Of a stretch of DNA of 58,063 bases, positions 1 through 8,847 are shown one piece after another (the first letter of the stretch is position 1; each line of letters opens with the position of its first letter). The notes below the pieces were generated by a model, which was not told the origin of the DNA, searched no databases, and saw only the letters and a program-made list of their open reading frames with translations. The position numbers and the translations under genes were made by a program. The stretch comes from Bacillus sp. J37 (GTDB lineage Bacteria; Bacillota; Bacilli; Bacillales; Bacillaceae), in NCBI RefSeq assembly GCF_000518865.1, contig NZ_JAEK01000030.1, positions 1 to 58,063 of the forward strand, read 5' to 3'.

Positions 1-136
1 AAGACTTGTTTTCTATAAGCATGTTATATCAGCACACTAATCAAAAAAAAGTCATAAAATTTTTTCAAAAAAAGATAGTTCACCGCATCTTTTGATGTAA
101 GTTACGTTTTCATTTAGTATGATGCGATGCTAAAAA

Positions 137-158
137 AACCCCATTTTTCAATGGGGTT
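137..158 (-). terminator. Rho-independent terminator
   Basis: Eight-base arms (AACCCCAT / ATGGGGTT) enclose a six-base loop. Read on the minus strand the hairpin is followed by seven T, so it most likely ends the minus-strand transcript carrying the MMPL exporter and hydrolase genes, about 165 bases beyond the hydrolase stop. Confidence 0.75.
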
Positions 159-159
159 G

Positions 160-284
160 CAGACTGTTGACAAACGCTCGCTTTCTTCGTTACTCACCTT
201 GCTGCGGTGCTCATTACCAACACCGGTAACTCCGCTCCTCACAAGGCTTCGTGCTTTGATACGCAAGCGTTAGCAATCAGTCTG
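160..284. repeat. Putative miniature inverted-repeat element
   Basis: A 125-bp segment is bounded by imperfect inverted termini. The left end starts CAGACTG and has AACGCT about 13 bases in; the right end carries AGCGTT and finishes CAGTCTG. The interior is locally GC-richer than its surroundings and has no reading frame. It sits between the hydrolase stop and the terminator at 137-158, so it would be transcribed as a structured 3' untranslated region. The rest of positions 1-322 shows no gene. Whether it is a MITE, a REP-like element or only structured DNA needs copy counting. Confidence 0.4.
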
Positions 285-322
285 AAAGGCTAGCAAATTT
301 TACTTTGTCTACAAACTTATTA

Positions 323-1051
323 TTATTTAATTTCTTTTATCCATTCAGAAGTAACACTCACCATTTCATCTTGTTGTATCTTGATAGATATTCCTGCCTC
401 CTTATCTCCTTTCTGTTTACCATACACACCAAATTGACCATGATTGCCACCTTTTATTTCATGCATTGTTGCATGACTAGACAAAAACTTCTTAGTTTCG
501 TTAATTTTTTCTACTGTGGTTAAGCCGTCCATTTCTGCATAGATCGACAGCATCGGAGTTTTCGTTTTTGAGAAATCATTCCCTTCACTAGGATAGGAAC
601 CTAATAGAAAAATTCCATCTACTTTTTTAGGATGTTCATAAGCAAATTTCGCTGCTGCAACTCCTCCTAATGAATGTCCACCAATTACCCATTTTTCAAC
701 TGATGGGTAGTTATCTATTATCTTAGTAGCTTTATTGGAATCAAACAGCGCAAAATTAAAATGAACTTCAGGTATCGCAACCAAATACCCTTTGTTTGCT
801 AACTGTTTTCCATAGTAGCTATATGCTTCAGGCTCTACTTTTCCACCAGGATATAACACAACCCCTATTTTACTTGAGTGCTGATTGAAAATAATCCAAT
901 CTTCCTCATACCGAATTTCACTTTTATCTAAAAGTGTATCAAGCTCTGAAGATGGTTTATAGGTTTGTTGTGACCATGTAAAAAAACCAAGAAATAACAT
1001 AATCAGTAATACCATAGTGCCGAGTAGACTGTATTTCAATTTTCTTTTCAT
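323..1051 (-). CDS. Membrane-anchored alpha/beta hydrolase
   Basis: The protein is about 242 residues. An N-terminal hydrophobic segment (about residues 10-27) forms a membrane anchor or uncleaved signal, so the catalytic domain should lie outside the membrane. The nucleophile elbow GGHSLGG gives the catalytic serine, AEMDG supplies a likely acid and GGNHGQFG the histidine, as in the alpha/beta hydrolase_5 type. The start at MKRKLKY is chosen because GGAAGAGAG precedes it; an upstream in-frame ATG at 1105 lacks a good site and lies almost against the preceding gene. It follows the MMPL exporter gene at 66 bases, probably in one operon. The substrate is unknown. Confidence 0.8.
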   Translation of the reverse strand: MKRKLKYSLLGTMVLLIMLFLGFFTWSQQTYKPSSELDTLLDKSEIRYEEDWIIFNQHSSKIGVVLYPGGKVEPEAYSYYGKQLANKGYLVAIPEVHFNFALFDSNKATKIIDNYPSVEKWVIGGHSLGGVAAAKFAYEHPKKVDGIFLLGSYPSEGNDFSKTKTPMLSIYAEMDGLTTVEKINETKKFLSSHATMHEIKGGNHGQFGVYGKQKGDKEAGISIKIQQDEMVSVTSEWIKEIK

Positions 1052-1117
1052 CTGTTGACTCTCTTCCTTTCTGAAATGATAAAGGATGTGCAAAAATCCA
1101 TGCACATCCTTTTTTCA

Positions 1118-3340
1118 TTAATTCTCTTTTTCTTGTACCCTTTTCAATTTACCTGGCCAAAAAGCAAATTTCCCTAACACGGTCGTAATGGCAGGTACAA
1201 GGAATGGGCGAACAATAAATGTATCTAAAAGAACACCTAACGCAGTGATAATTCCAAACTGCACCAGAACTTGAATTGGTAATGTTGCCAGAACGGCGAA
1301 GGTAGCAGCTAGAATGATACCAGCTGAAGTGATAACACCACTTGTTTCACTTACCCCTTCTTTAATCGCTTGTTTCAATGGCATGACCTTTCTTTTCTTC
1401 CAAATGCTTGAGATCATGAAGATATTATAATCTTCTCCAAGTGCTACCAGGAACACAAATGCATATAAAGGAATGGCTCCTTGTATTGCATCCACTCCCA
1501 TTACATTATGGATAATAAACCATCCTAACCCTAAAGCTGCACTATAAGATAAAACAACTGTTCCAACTAAGTAGAGCATGGCTACAATGGAACGTAAATA
1601 AGCTAAGAGCAGAATAGATATAAAGACAATAATTAGTGGAACAATGAGATTAGTGTCTTCATTACTCGTGATCATGGTGTCATATTGTGTTGCCGTTTGA
1701 CCTCCGATCCAGACTTTTGACTCTGCAGAAGATATATCTGATTGTGTTAATGTCTGTTCCGCTGCATCTCTTAATTCAGGAATAGCTTCCATCGCCTCTG
1801 CGCTATATGGATTCACATTAAATTTCACATCATATACCTTTAAATTTTCATGATCAATACCATTTTGCGGGGCTGATACTGTATCAACAAGATTATGTTT
1901 CTCTAACTCTTTTTCTAAGTTTACTTCTTTCCCTTCCGTATCAATGACGATTTGAGCAGGTGCTAATTCACCAGGAGAATATGCATCAGAAATTACTTTA
2001 AAACCCTCTCTTGATGGCATGTCTTCAGGGAATGAAGATAATAAATCATAGGTATACTTAATTTGACTCGAATACATCGAGAAAGCTCCAAAGAAGACGA
2101 GACACGCGATAATAATGACCCACGGTTTCGTTGTTACGATAGTTCCTACCCAATTTCCGAAACGACTTTTTTCTTTACGTATACGTACCGGCTTGCCTTT
2201 CTTTTTAGCCATCTCTTCCTCCATTTCAGGAGTACGGGGAATGAACGGATAAAAAGATGCTCTTCCCATAACAGATAATAAAGCCGGAATTAGCGTTAAA
2301 CTTGCTATTCCCATTACAAAAATAGATAAGCTAAAAGGGATCGCAAAACGATGGTAAGCTCCATATTTCGCTACGATTAAAACTAGCAGAGCAATAACAA
2401 CTGTCAACCCGCTCATCGCGATTGCACCTGAAGCTTCTTTAAATGCGTGAATAAGTGCTTTTCTTTTATCTTTTACTTTTCGAAGTTCATCGCGGTACTG
2501 AGAAATTAAAAATAAGCAGTAGTCTGTTCCAGCTCCAAATAATAATACGGTCATAATGGCGATAGCTTGTGAGTCAACCGTAATCCACCCTTTATCTGCT
2601 AAAAGACCCAGAATTGGACTAAGGACCATATAGGCAAAACCTACGCCAATTAAAGGAATGATCGCTAAAATTGGGGAACGGTAAATGACCAGAAGAAGAA
2701 CTAATACTAATAAAACTGTTGCAATTAGTAACGTAACATCTGCTCCTTCAAAAAGGCTTGTAGCATCCACTGAAATACCAACCGGCCCTGTTACACGGGT
2801 GCTTAGTTTATCTGGGTCATCAATATCTGTAGCAAAAGAATCGTATGAAACCTTTTCTTCTACTTGCTCTTTAATCTTATCTACATTTTTTTCCAGAATA
2901 CCTGTCTCAATGTTTTCTTCAAAGAATATAGGTTGTACGAGTGTGGTGCCATCTTCAGAAATCATCTCTTGCAAGGCAGGTATTGGCATCTTATGCAAAG
3001 GAGGTGTAGATGATTGTCCTTCTAACGGTTTATCAGATAATTCCTCTGACATTTCTTGGACAGCCATTAAATTTTCTTCGTTTAAACCTCCTTCGTTATG
3101 CCATGTAAGTAACGCCGGCACTCCTGAAGAAGTAGGAAATTCTTCTTTAATTAGATTTTCTGCCTCTACAGAAGGTGAATCTTCACTTAAGTTCGGGGCA
3201 TTATTAATCTCGGTTTCACTAACAGGCGGCCAGGCAATGGTTAATACCACAGTTACTATAATCCAGGCGGCAATGACAATCCAGCGACTTACCTTCCCTG
3301 TCATATACTGGCTGATTGTTGTTAAAGGCGATTTCTTCAC
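1118..3340 (-). CDS. MMPL/RND-family transporter (YdfJ-like)
   Basis: This 740-residue integral membrane protein has the duplicated layout of MMPL proteins: one transmembrane helix, an external domain (about 40-205), five or six helices, then a second external domain (about 425-560) and a second helix bundle. The proton-relay type motifs are GAGTDYCLFL in the first half and GEDYNIFM in the second. Such proteins use the proton gradient to export lipids, drugs or other hydrophobic molecules. A TetR gene is divergently placed 147 bases away, the usual arrangement for a ligand-induced exporter, and the downstream hydrolase may be cotranscribed. The substrate cannot be read from sequence. Confidence 0.88.
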   Translation of the reverse strand: MKKSPLTTISQYMTGKVSRWIVIAAWIIVTVVLTIAWPPVSETEINNAPNLSEDSPSVEAENLIKEEFPTSSGVPALLTWHNEGGLNEENLMAVQEMSEELSDKPLEGQSSTPPLHKMPIPALQEMISEDGTTLVQPIFFEENIETGILEKNVDKIKEQVEEKVSYDSFATDIDDPDKLSTRVTGPVGISVDATSLFEGADVTLLIATVLLVLVLLLVIYRSPILAIIPLIGVGFAYMVLSPILGLLADKGWITVDSQAIAIMTVLLFGAGTDYCLFLISQYRDELRKVKDKRKALIHAFKEASGAIAMSGLTVVIALLVLIVAKYGAYHRFAIPFSLSIFVMGIASLTLIPALLSVMGRASFYPFIPRTPEMEEEMAKKKGKPVRIRKEKSRFGNWVGTIVTTKPWVIIIACLVFFGAFSMYSSQIKYTYDLLSSFPEDMPSREGFKVISDAYSPGELAPAQIVIDTEGKEVNLEKELEKHNLVDTVSAPQNGIDHENLKVYDVKFNVNPYSAEAMEAIPELRDAAEQTLTQSDISSAESKVWIGGQTATQYDTMITSNEDTNLIVPLIIVFISILLLAYLRSIVAMLYLVGTVVLSYSAALGLGWFIIHNVMGVDAIQGAIPLYAFVFLVALGEDYNIFMISSIWKKRKVMPLKQAIKEGVSETSGVITSAGIILAATFAVLATLPIQVLVQFGIITALGVLLDTFIVRPFLVPAITTVLGKFAFWPGKLKRVQEKEN

Positions 3341-3394
3341 ATAAACTCCCTCATTTCAATGTTTGTTTGTTTTTAAAAATTACATTAAAATTAA

Positions 3395-3441
3395 TATATA
3401 ACTAAGGATAATTATATATACCGGAAGGTTAATTAATCAAC
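3395..3441. promoter_or_regulatory. Candidate TetR operator region
   Basis: Between the divergent exporter and TetR genes lie two AT-rich inverted repeats: TATATAA/TTATATA with a ten-base spacer (3395-3418) and the near-palindrome GTTAATTAATCAAC (3428-3441, one mismatched pair). Position and symmetry suit a TetR-family dimer, but AT-rich palindromes arise easily by chance. Confidence 0.3.
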
Positions 3442-3487
3442 TAGTTTAAATGTGCCAATTTCTTGAACTAGGAGGAGGAACGTATGC

Positions 3488-4105
3488 ATGGACAATAAAA
3501 AACCTAAGAGAACACCTGGTAGACCCAGAGTCAAGGCTGAAATGAATATAACAAGGGAGCGAATTGCAAAAACAGCAGCACACCTATTTATGACATATGG
3601 ATACGAAGTTGTTTCGATGCAACAAGTAGCTGAAGCAAGCAATGTAACAAAAGCCAGTGTCTATTACTATTTTAAAGATAAGGCAACACTATTCACTACC
3701 GCTGTATCAAGCATGTTTCAGCGTATTACAACACGTGTGGAGGAACTATTAAACAGTTCGAAAGGATTAGAAAGCAGATTATATGAAGTTACGTTAGAAC
3801 ATCTAAAGAGACCTCATGTCGATTTTGAAACATTATTACAAGAAGCGAGTTCTTCTCTTACAGAAGATCATATCCGTGAAATTCGTGATTCTGAGAAAAA
3901 CATTCATGAAGTACTGGAAAATATATTTAAACAGGCAATGGAAAATGGTGAAATCGTTACATCCAGCCCATTGCTGCTAGCACATGCATTTTCAACCGTA
4001 ACCATGATTAAAAACAAAACAGAATTAATAACTGAATTAGGAGGATATGAAAAAGCAGCTCAGTCTTTAGTGGATCTTTTTTGGACAGGTATAGCACCCA
4101 AATAA
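3488..4105 (+). CDS. TetR/AcrR-family transcriptional regulator
   Basis: This 205-residue protein has a basic N-terminal tail (KKPKRTPGRPRVKAE), a TetR helix-turn-helix at about residues 22-68 (IAKTAAHLF...MQQVAEASNVTKASVYYYFKDK) and an all-helical ligand-binding region. It probably represses the divergent MMPL exporter operon and is released by an exported compound. A strong AGGAGGAGG precedes two ATGs at 3484 and 3488; only the second is in frame. The gene ends just before a long hairpin. Confidence 0.9.
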   Translation: MDNKKPKRTPGRPRVKAEMNITRERIAKTAAHLFMTYGYEVVSMQQVAEASNVTKASVYYYFKDKATLFTTAVSSMFQRITTRVEELLNSSKGLESRLYEVTLEHLKRPHVDFETLLQEASSSLTEDHIREIRDSEKNIHEVLENIFKQAMENGEIVTSSPLLLAHAFSTVTMIKNKTELITELGGYEKAAQSLVDLFWTGIAPK

Positions 4106-4111
4106 AGCAGT

Positions 4112-4151
4112 GAAGGCTCCACCCCTTTTCTATAAAAGGATTGGAGCCTTC
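4112..4151 (+). terminator. Hairpin after the TetR gene
   Basis: Ten-base perfect arms (GAAGGCTCCA / TGGAGCCTTC) enclose a nested CCTTTT/AAAAGG stem. The hairpin starts seven bases after the TetR stop. There is no good T tract, so it may be a weak or structural terminator. Confidence 0.55.
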
Positions 4152-4209
4152 AACTTTGATGTTCTGAGACGAATTTATCCTCTCGTCTTTTCAAGCGACA
4201 GATTCTTCA

Positions 4210-4668
4210 TTATGAAAGTACTGCCTCATTCAAATAACGGATCTCAGGTGATAAGGTTTGTAGTCCGTCTGACCTTAAACTGTAAGAAACTACTTTACTT
4301 TTAAACTGTTTGACTACATCAATATGATCTTCATAACAGAAAACATATAATATAATCGTTTTTTTCCCTCTTATCATATTGACAACAATGGGAGATACAT
4401 CTGTCTCTGGATTCAAGAATAAGTGTTCGTTTCCCGGGAATATATAATATTTTTTCAAAAATGTGGCTTCATTAAAGTAATCGGTAAATTTCATTTTCTC
4501 TTCAGATTCCAAATGTTTACCGTTATATGTCACTTTGACCTCTTTTGAATTTAACTTTGGATGTAGGGCAAATTTACTTAAAATCCAATCTACTAGATCA
4601 GAAGGCATACAAGTTAACACAATTTTAATTGCGGCTAGTATAAATGAAACGATAAAAGCTGATATCAT
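4210..4668 (-). CDS. yfmQ: YfmQ-like hypothetical protein
   Basis: A 152-residue protein with one N-terminal hydrophobic helix (about 3-20) and a soluble domain. The segments LVDWILSKFALHPKL, YFNEATFLKKYYIFPGNE and VKQFKSKVVSYSLRSDGLQ resemble my memory of B. subtilis YfmQ, a Bacillus-restricted family of unknown function. It stands alone, separated by about 80 bases from the next minus-strand gene. No function is claimed, and the family assignment rests on recall rather than a search. Confidence 0.65.
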   Translation of the reverse strand: MISAFIVSFILAAIKIVLTCMPSDLVDWILSKFALHPKLNSKEVKVTYNGKHLESEEKMKFTDYFNEATFLKKYYIFPGNEHLFLNPETDVSPIVVNMIRGKKTIILYVFCYEDHIDVVKQFKSKVVSYSLRSDGLQTLSPEIRYLNEAVLS

Positions 4669-4748
4669 CTACTTTTCAACTCCTTATTATAAAAACTTCC
4701 ATTTGTTTCAATTTTTAGCATCCGTTCATTTTCCTATCAATGGAAATC

Positions 4749-4940
4749 TTATTTTATAAAAATATACGCGCCAATAACTAAGATAGAAAGTAAAATTACA
4801 ACAGCATAAATAGCTGTTAATCTACCAATATTACTTTTTGTATTTTTACCATAACTAACCTCTGTATCTTTTGCTGCAAAGATGGTTCCAACTAATGCCA
4901 GTATGGCTAAAACAATAATTAGAATGACTGCAAATGCCAT
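4749..4940 (-). CDS. Small two-helix membrane protein
   Basis: This 63-residue protein has two hydrophobic helices (about 3-23 and 42-62) joined by a short polar loop (AAKDTEVSYGKNTKSN). AGAGGAGAT stands nine bases before the ATG. I do not recognise a family; position and ribosome site support it as real. Confidence 0.65.
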   Translation of the reverse strand: MAFAVILIIVLAILALVGTIFAAKDTEVSYGKNTKSNIGRLTAIYAVVILLSILVIGAYIFIK

Positions 4941-5113
4941 TTATATATCTCCTCTTAGAATAAATTAAGAAAATAGTGATCGATCTTTTTATATAGTAAC
5001 TTATGTAGGTTATAAGTTAACCATCCAATTTGCAACTATTTAACCCATCCACTTCAAAAGGAAACGATTTTCCCAGGGGCATAAAGATCAGATACGAAGC
5101 GTTTAATAACCTA

Positions 5114-6544
5114 CTAAATATTGTTAAACACTTCAGCAAACCGCGAAATTCCCTCTCGAATTGAGTGTTTGTCCTCTCGTCCAAACGTAAAGCGAACATA
5201 GCCTTTTTCCGTTCCAAAAATACTTCCCGGGATAAAGGCTACCCCCTTTTTCACTGATTCTTCGAGTAATTTATATTCATTAATAGAATCATTTAATTTG
5301 CACCACATATGGATTCCTCCCTTAGGGATAATAAACTCCATTTTGTTACCTAATAATGTCGTTAGACTATTTGTTAATTCATCTTTTTGAAGTCTTAACT
5401 CTTTTCGGAGCATCGAAATGTGGGAAGTGAAATCCGATGACCCTATAAACTCGTTGGCTACCCATTGCGGAAAAACACTATGACCAAAGTCAACCTGTTG
5501 TTTCGCATCAGCCAGACGTTGAATAACTTTTGAGGGGCCAATAATCCAGCCAATTCGTAAACCTGATGCAACAATTTTAGATAATGAACTTATATATAAA
5601 ACATTTCCGTTAAAATCCATTGATTTCAAGGTAGCATTCACACTACCATCAAACGTCGTTAAACTGTAAGGATCATCTTCAATGATTGGAATACCAAATT
5701 CCGCGGACAGTTCTAACACACGCTTCCGACGTTCTAAAGAAAGTACCGTCCCTGTTGGATTGTGATGGTCAGGATTTAAAAAAACCATTCGGATTCTATG
5801 CTTTTTATGTAAAGATACAAGATCTTCGGGATTCATCCCATTCTCATCAACGGGTAACAAAAAGGTCCTCAGTCCGGCAGATTGAAAAATCGGGAGAGAG
5901 AAGCAATATGACGGATCCTCAATAGCAACAGCATCTCCCGGTTTGAGAAGACATTGAACAATCAGATGCAGAGCCTGCTGGGCACCTGAAGTAATGAGGA
6001 TAGAAGAAGGACTAGTATCAATCTTTTTATACTCTCTTACATGTGTAGAAATCGTCTCCCTTAAATCAGCATTTCCTTGAGGATGATCATAACCAAGATA
6101 GCCTGTAAAGGTGCGGTCAGACAAAATCTTCTGAAATTGTTCAGTAGGAAATAACTGTGCCGTTAACTCACCGCTAGCCAAATTTATCAAATCATTCTTT
6201 TCTGTTTCCATCCGGATTCGTTGTACTAAGGGAAGATTCGGCACAAAGGAACCACCTTCTACATATCTGCCCCAATTCGGAATACGTTTGTGTGATAACC
6301 CCCAAATGTCTGTACTAACTCGGGTTCCGCTTCCTTTCTTTCTGCTCACAATTCCAAGTGACTGTAACTCTTCATAAGCAGCAACTACTGTGCTGCGATT
6401 CACTTGTAATTCCTTTGCAAGAGTCCGTTCCGAAGGCAACATAGAGTCTGGCAGAAAAATCCCTGCTGAAATCTCTTGTTCAATATAGCTGGCAATTTGT
6501 TTATAAATAGGCATTTTATCCGTCCGGTTCGGCTTCCATTCCAT
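5114..6544 (-). CDS. MocR-type (GntR/aminotransferase) regulator
   Basis: The 476-residue protein joins an N-terminal GntR winged helix (about 8-78: PIYKQIASYIEQEI...LPSERTLAKELQVNRSTVVAAYEEL) to a class I aminotransferase-fold domain (about 110-470). PLP-binding features are present: IIEDDPY for the pyridine-facing aspartate, SSLSKIVASGLRIGW with the Schiff-base lysine, and a phosphate-side RFTFGRE near the end. The usual NP.HQ.PTG motif reads NPDHHNPTG. Such proteins are PLP- or amino-metabolite-sensing regulators (PdxR, GabR) rather than enzymes. No obvious divergent target exists; the neighbour upstream is the broken LysR gene on the same strand, so the target is unknown. Confidence 0.9.
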   Translation of the reverse strand: MEWKPNRTDKMPIYKQIASYIEQEISAGIFLPDSMLPSERTLAKELQVNRSTVVAAYEELQSLGIVSRKKGSGTRVSTDIWGLSHKRIPNWGRYVEGGSFVPNLPLVQRIRMETEKNDLINLASGELTAQLFPTEQFQKILSDRTFTGYLGYDHPQGNADLRETISTHVREYKKIDTSPSSILITSGAQQALHLIVQCLLKPGDAVAIEDPSYCFSLPIFQSAGLRTFLLPVDENGMNPEDLVSLHKKHRIRMVFLNPDHHNPTGTVLSLERRKRVLELSAEFGIPIIEDDPYSLTTFDGSVNATLKSMDFNGNVLYISSLSKIVASGLRIGWIIGPSKVIQRLADAKQQVDFGHSVFPQWVANEFIGSSDFTSHISMLRKELRLQKDELTNSLTTLLGNKMEFIIPKGGIHMWCKLNDSINEYKLLEESVKKGVAFIPGSIFGTEKGYVRFTFGREDKHSIREGISRFAEVFNNI

Positions 6545-6606
6545 TACATCAAAACCCTTTCCGCTGTCTACTTTATCAGTATTTACTTAACCCCTCCTCT
6601 TCTTAT

Positions 6607-7466
6607 CTAATCACTCAACATATTTATAAACTTTAATAAAGACGAAGGTACATACTTATCTTTTCTATGAATGAATACTGTTTTGACTTTTCCATATATG
6701 TTCGGAATAAAATGTTGCCTAAGGAGTCCATCTTGTACATGCTTTGCCACAACACTTTTTGGAAGCATACTTATACCTAGACCAGCAGATACACACCCAA
6801 TGATTGCATCCATCGTTCCAAATTCCATTTTCTTTTTAGGAATCACGCTCTCTTGGTGAAACCATTGTTCAAGCCTTTCCGATAAGAACATCCAGTACGA
6901 AATACAAGCAGTGTCCTTGTTTGAATATCTTTGATAGAAGATATCGGCGGATGAATGGTATCAGTTACGAGTACCAATTCCTCCTCAAAAACTTCCAGTT
7001 GATTGAGTACAGATTGTTCAATAGGTCCAGCCACAAATGCTCCGTCAAGTTCGTATTGAAGAACACCTTGAATATTTTCCTCGGTAGAGCCTGTTTTTAG
7101 GATTAAGTCAACGTCTGGGTAGTCTTTAAGGTAGTTTGAAAAAAGCACTGGTAAACGAACTGCTGCCGTTGTTTCCATTGAGCCAATTATTAACGGACCT
7201 CTTGGTGTTTGATCATCGTTCATAATACTTTTTGTTTCTTCTATAAGATCAAATATTTTTTCAGTGTATGTTAGCAACATGCTTCCTTTCGCTGTTAAAG
7301 CAGTACCACGATTATGTCTATAAAATAAAGTAGTTTTAAGATCCGATTCCAACTGCTGAATTTTCATTGTAATATTCGATTGTGCATATCGAAGTTCCCT
7401 TGCTGCCTGTGATATACTCCCCAACTTTGCAACAGTCTGAAACATTTTTAATGCAAGCAGATCCAT
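6607..7466 (-). pseudogene. Frameshifted LysR-family regulator
   Basis: The first frame (start at 7466, MDLLALKMF, preceded by GAGGACGAGGA) encodes the LysR helix-turn-helix and most of the effector domain. It loses register at GCSYRK near position 6886, reads on for eleven codons and stops at 6843-6845. A second frame continues the family sequence as RLEQWFHQESVIPKKKMEF and GLGISMLPKSVV to 6607. Restoring one A in the AAA at the junction gives CSYRKRLEQWF, the conserved LysR segment, and a normal length of about 286 residues. Either a real single-base deletion or a homopolymer sequencing error explains it. It is divergent from the nitronate monooxygenase gene, its probable target. Confidence 0.85.
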
Positions 7467-7538
7467 AAAATCCTCGTCCTCTTTTCTTTTCCCATCTAAT
7501 AAACTGATAGCAAATATCATTATTATGTATTATTCAAT

Positions 7539-7556
7539 ATACCAATAAAAAGGTAT
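7539..7556. promoter_or_regulatory. Candidate LysR box
   Basis: ATACC and GGTAT are separated by eight bases, giving the T-N11-A style dyad of LysR-type sites, midway between the divergent LysR and nitronate monooxygenase genes. Basis is position plus symmetry only. Confidence 0.4.
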
Positions 7557-7647
7557 GCTTAAAATATACTATTTCTTTTTTTTGTTTTGAAAACGTAATT
7601 CAGTTAGATTGATTATTCTGTTAAGAAAATTGAATACGGGGTGTGTA

Positions 7648-8730
7648 ATGATGTTAACTAATAAAATGACAGAACTTTTAAAAATTGAGTATCCGATTAT
7701 ACAAGCTCCTATGGCTGGCGGAATAACAACATCGAAATTAGTGGCTGAGGTTACGAATTCCGGGGGACTAGGAATGATTGGAGCAGGCTATATGACTCCT
7801 GGTCAATTAAGGGAGCAAATTACTGAAATTAAGGAGTTAACACCAAAACCTTTTGGTGTTAATCTATTTGTACCTAACGAATTTACTGTTACAGAAAGTG
7901 AAATAGAATTGGCAAATCAGTTCTTAAACCCCATTCGTCAGCAGCTAAAATTGCACCAAAATGATAACATTGAACTTCCTGATTTTAATAATGATTTCGA
8001 GAAATTCATTGAACAAATTAAGGTTGTAATTGAGGAAAAGATTCCTATTTGTTCTTTTACATTTGGCATTCCTTCTAGAGAAGTAATTTACGAATTAAAA
8101 CAGGCAAAGACTATTTTGATAGGGACAGCCACAACGGTTGAAGAAGCAATTGAAAACGAAAAAGCAGGAATGGATATTGTTGTGGCACAAGGCAGTGAAG
8201 CTGGCGGGCATCGCGGGAACTTTATCAATCGATCACAAGAAAGTTTGATAGGTTTAATGTCGCTAATTCCACAGGTTGTAGATCATGTAAGCATTCCTGT
8301 TGTTGCTGCCGGCGGAATAATGGATGGCAGAGGGTTAATGGCTTCTTTTTGCTTAGGAGCTAATGGCGTTCAAATGGGTACTGCCTTCTTAACTTGTATT
8401 GAAAGTGGCGCACACCAACTTCATAAAGAGGCAATCCTAAATACTAACGAAGACCAAACGGTTGTAACTCGTTCTTTTTCCGGTAAATGGGCTAGAGGGA
8501 TAAAGAATAAATTCATTTTACAAATGCAGAAGCATGAAAGACTTTTACCAGATTTTCCTGTTCAAAACACACTTACTCAAGATATTAGAAAAACTTCTGC
8601 TGCACAAGACAATCAAGACTTCATGTCACATTGGTCCGGACAAAGTCCAAGATTAGCAAAAAACCAAACCGTTGAATTATTACTAAAAAACATTATTAAG
8701 GAAGCAAAAAATATAAAGTTAAATATATAA
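7648..8730 (+). CDS. Nitronate monooxygenase (FMN-dependent)
   Basis: A protein of about 360 residues with the nitronate monooxygenase / 2-nitropropane dioxygenase TIM barrel: IQAPMAGG at the N terminus, GGLGMIGAGYM, the FMN/substrate signature QGSEAGGHRG with the catalytic histidine, and phosphate-binding AAGGIMDGRG followed by GANGVQMGTAFL. The family oxidises alkyl nitronates, such as toxic propionate-3-nitronate, to carbonyl compounds. Starts at 7648 or 7651 (ATGATG) fit the upstream GGGGTG; an earlier ATG at 7609 has no site. Regulation probably came from the divergent LysR gene, now frameshifted. Confidence 0.9.
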   Translation: MMLTNKMTELLKIEYPIIQAPMAGGITTSKLVAEVTNSGGLGMIGAGYMTPGQLREQITEIKELTPKPFGVNLFVPNEFTVTESEIELANQFLNPIRQQLKLHQNDNIELPDFNNDFEKFIEQIKVVIEEKIPICSFTFGIPSREVIYELKQAKTILIGTATTVEEAIENEKAGMDIVVAQGSEAGGHRGNFINRSQESLIGLMSLIPQVVDHVSIPVVAAGGIMDGRGLMASFCLGANGVQMGTAFLTCIESGAHQLHKEAILNTNEDQTVVTRSFSGKWARGIKNKFILQMQKHERLLPDFPVQNTLTQDIRKTSAAQDNQDFMSHWSGQSPRLAKNQTVELLLKNIIKEAKNIKLNI

Positions 8731-8742
8731 AATTTGTATGAT

Positions 8743-8773
8743 AAGGTCAGCCAGATTTCTGGTTGACCTTTTG
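8743..8773 (+). terminator. Terminator after nitronate monooxygenase
   Basis: Twelve-base arms AAGGTCAGCCAG / CTGGTTGACCTT (one G-T pair) with a four-base loop, followed by TTG. It lies 13 bases after the stop codon. Confidence 0.75.
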
Positions 8774-8847
8774 ATAAGATAGGTCTGCGAAATCCATGTT
8801 AGCCCAGTAAAACAGCAAGAATAATGATTACTTATCTAAATTTTTCC

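Noticed and set aside
2685-3344. 219-codon open frame antisense to the MMPL gene
   Set aside because: Serine/threonine-rich shadow of a conserved transporter gene with no ribosome site.
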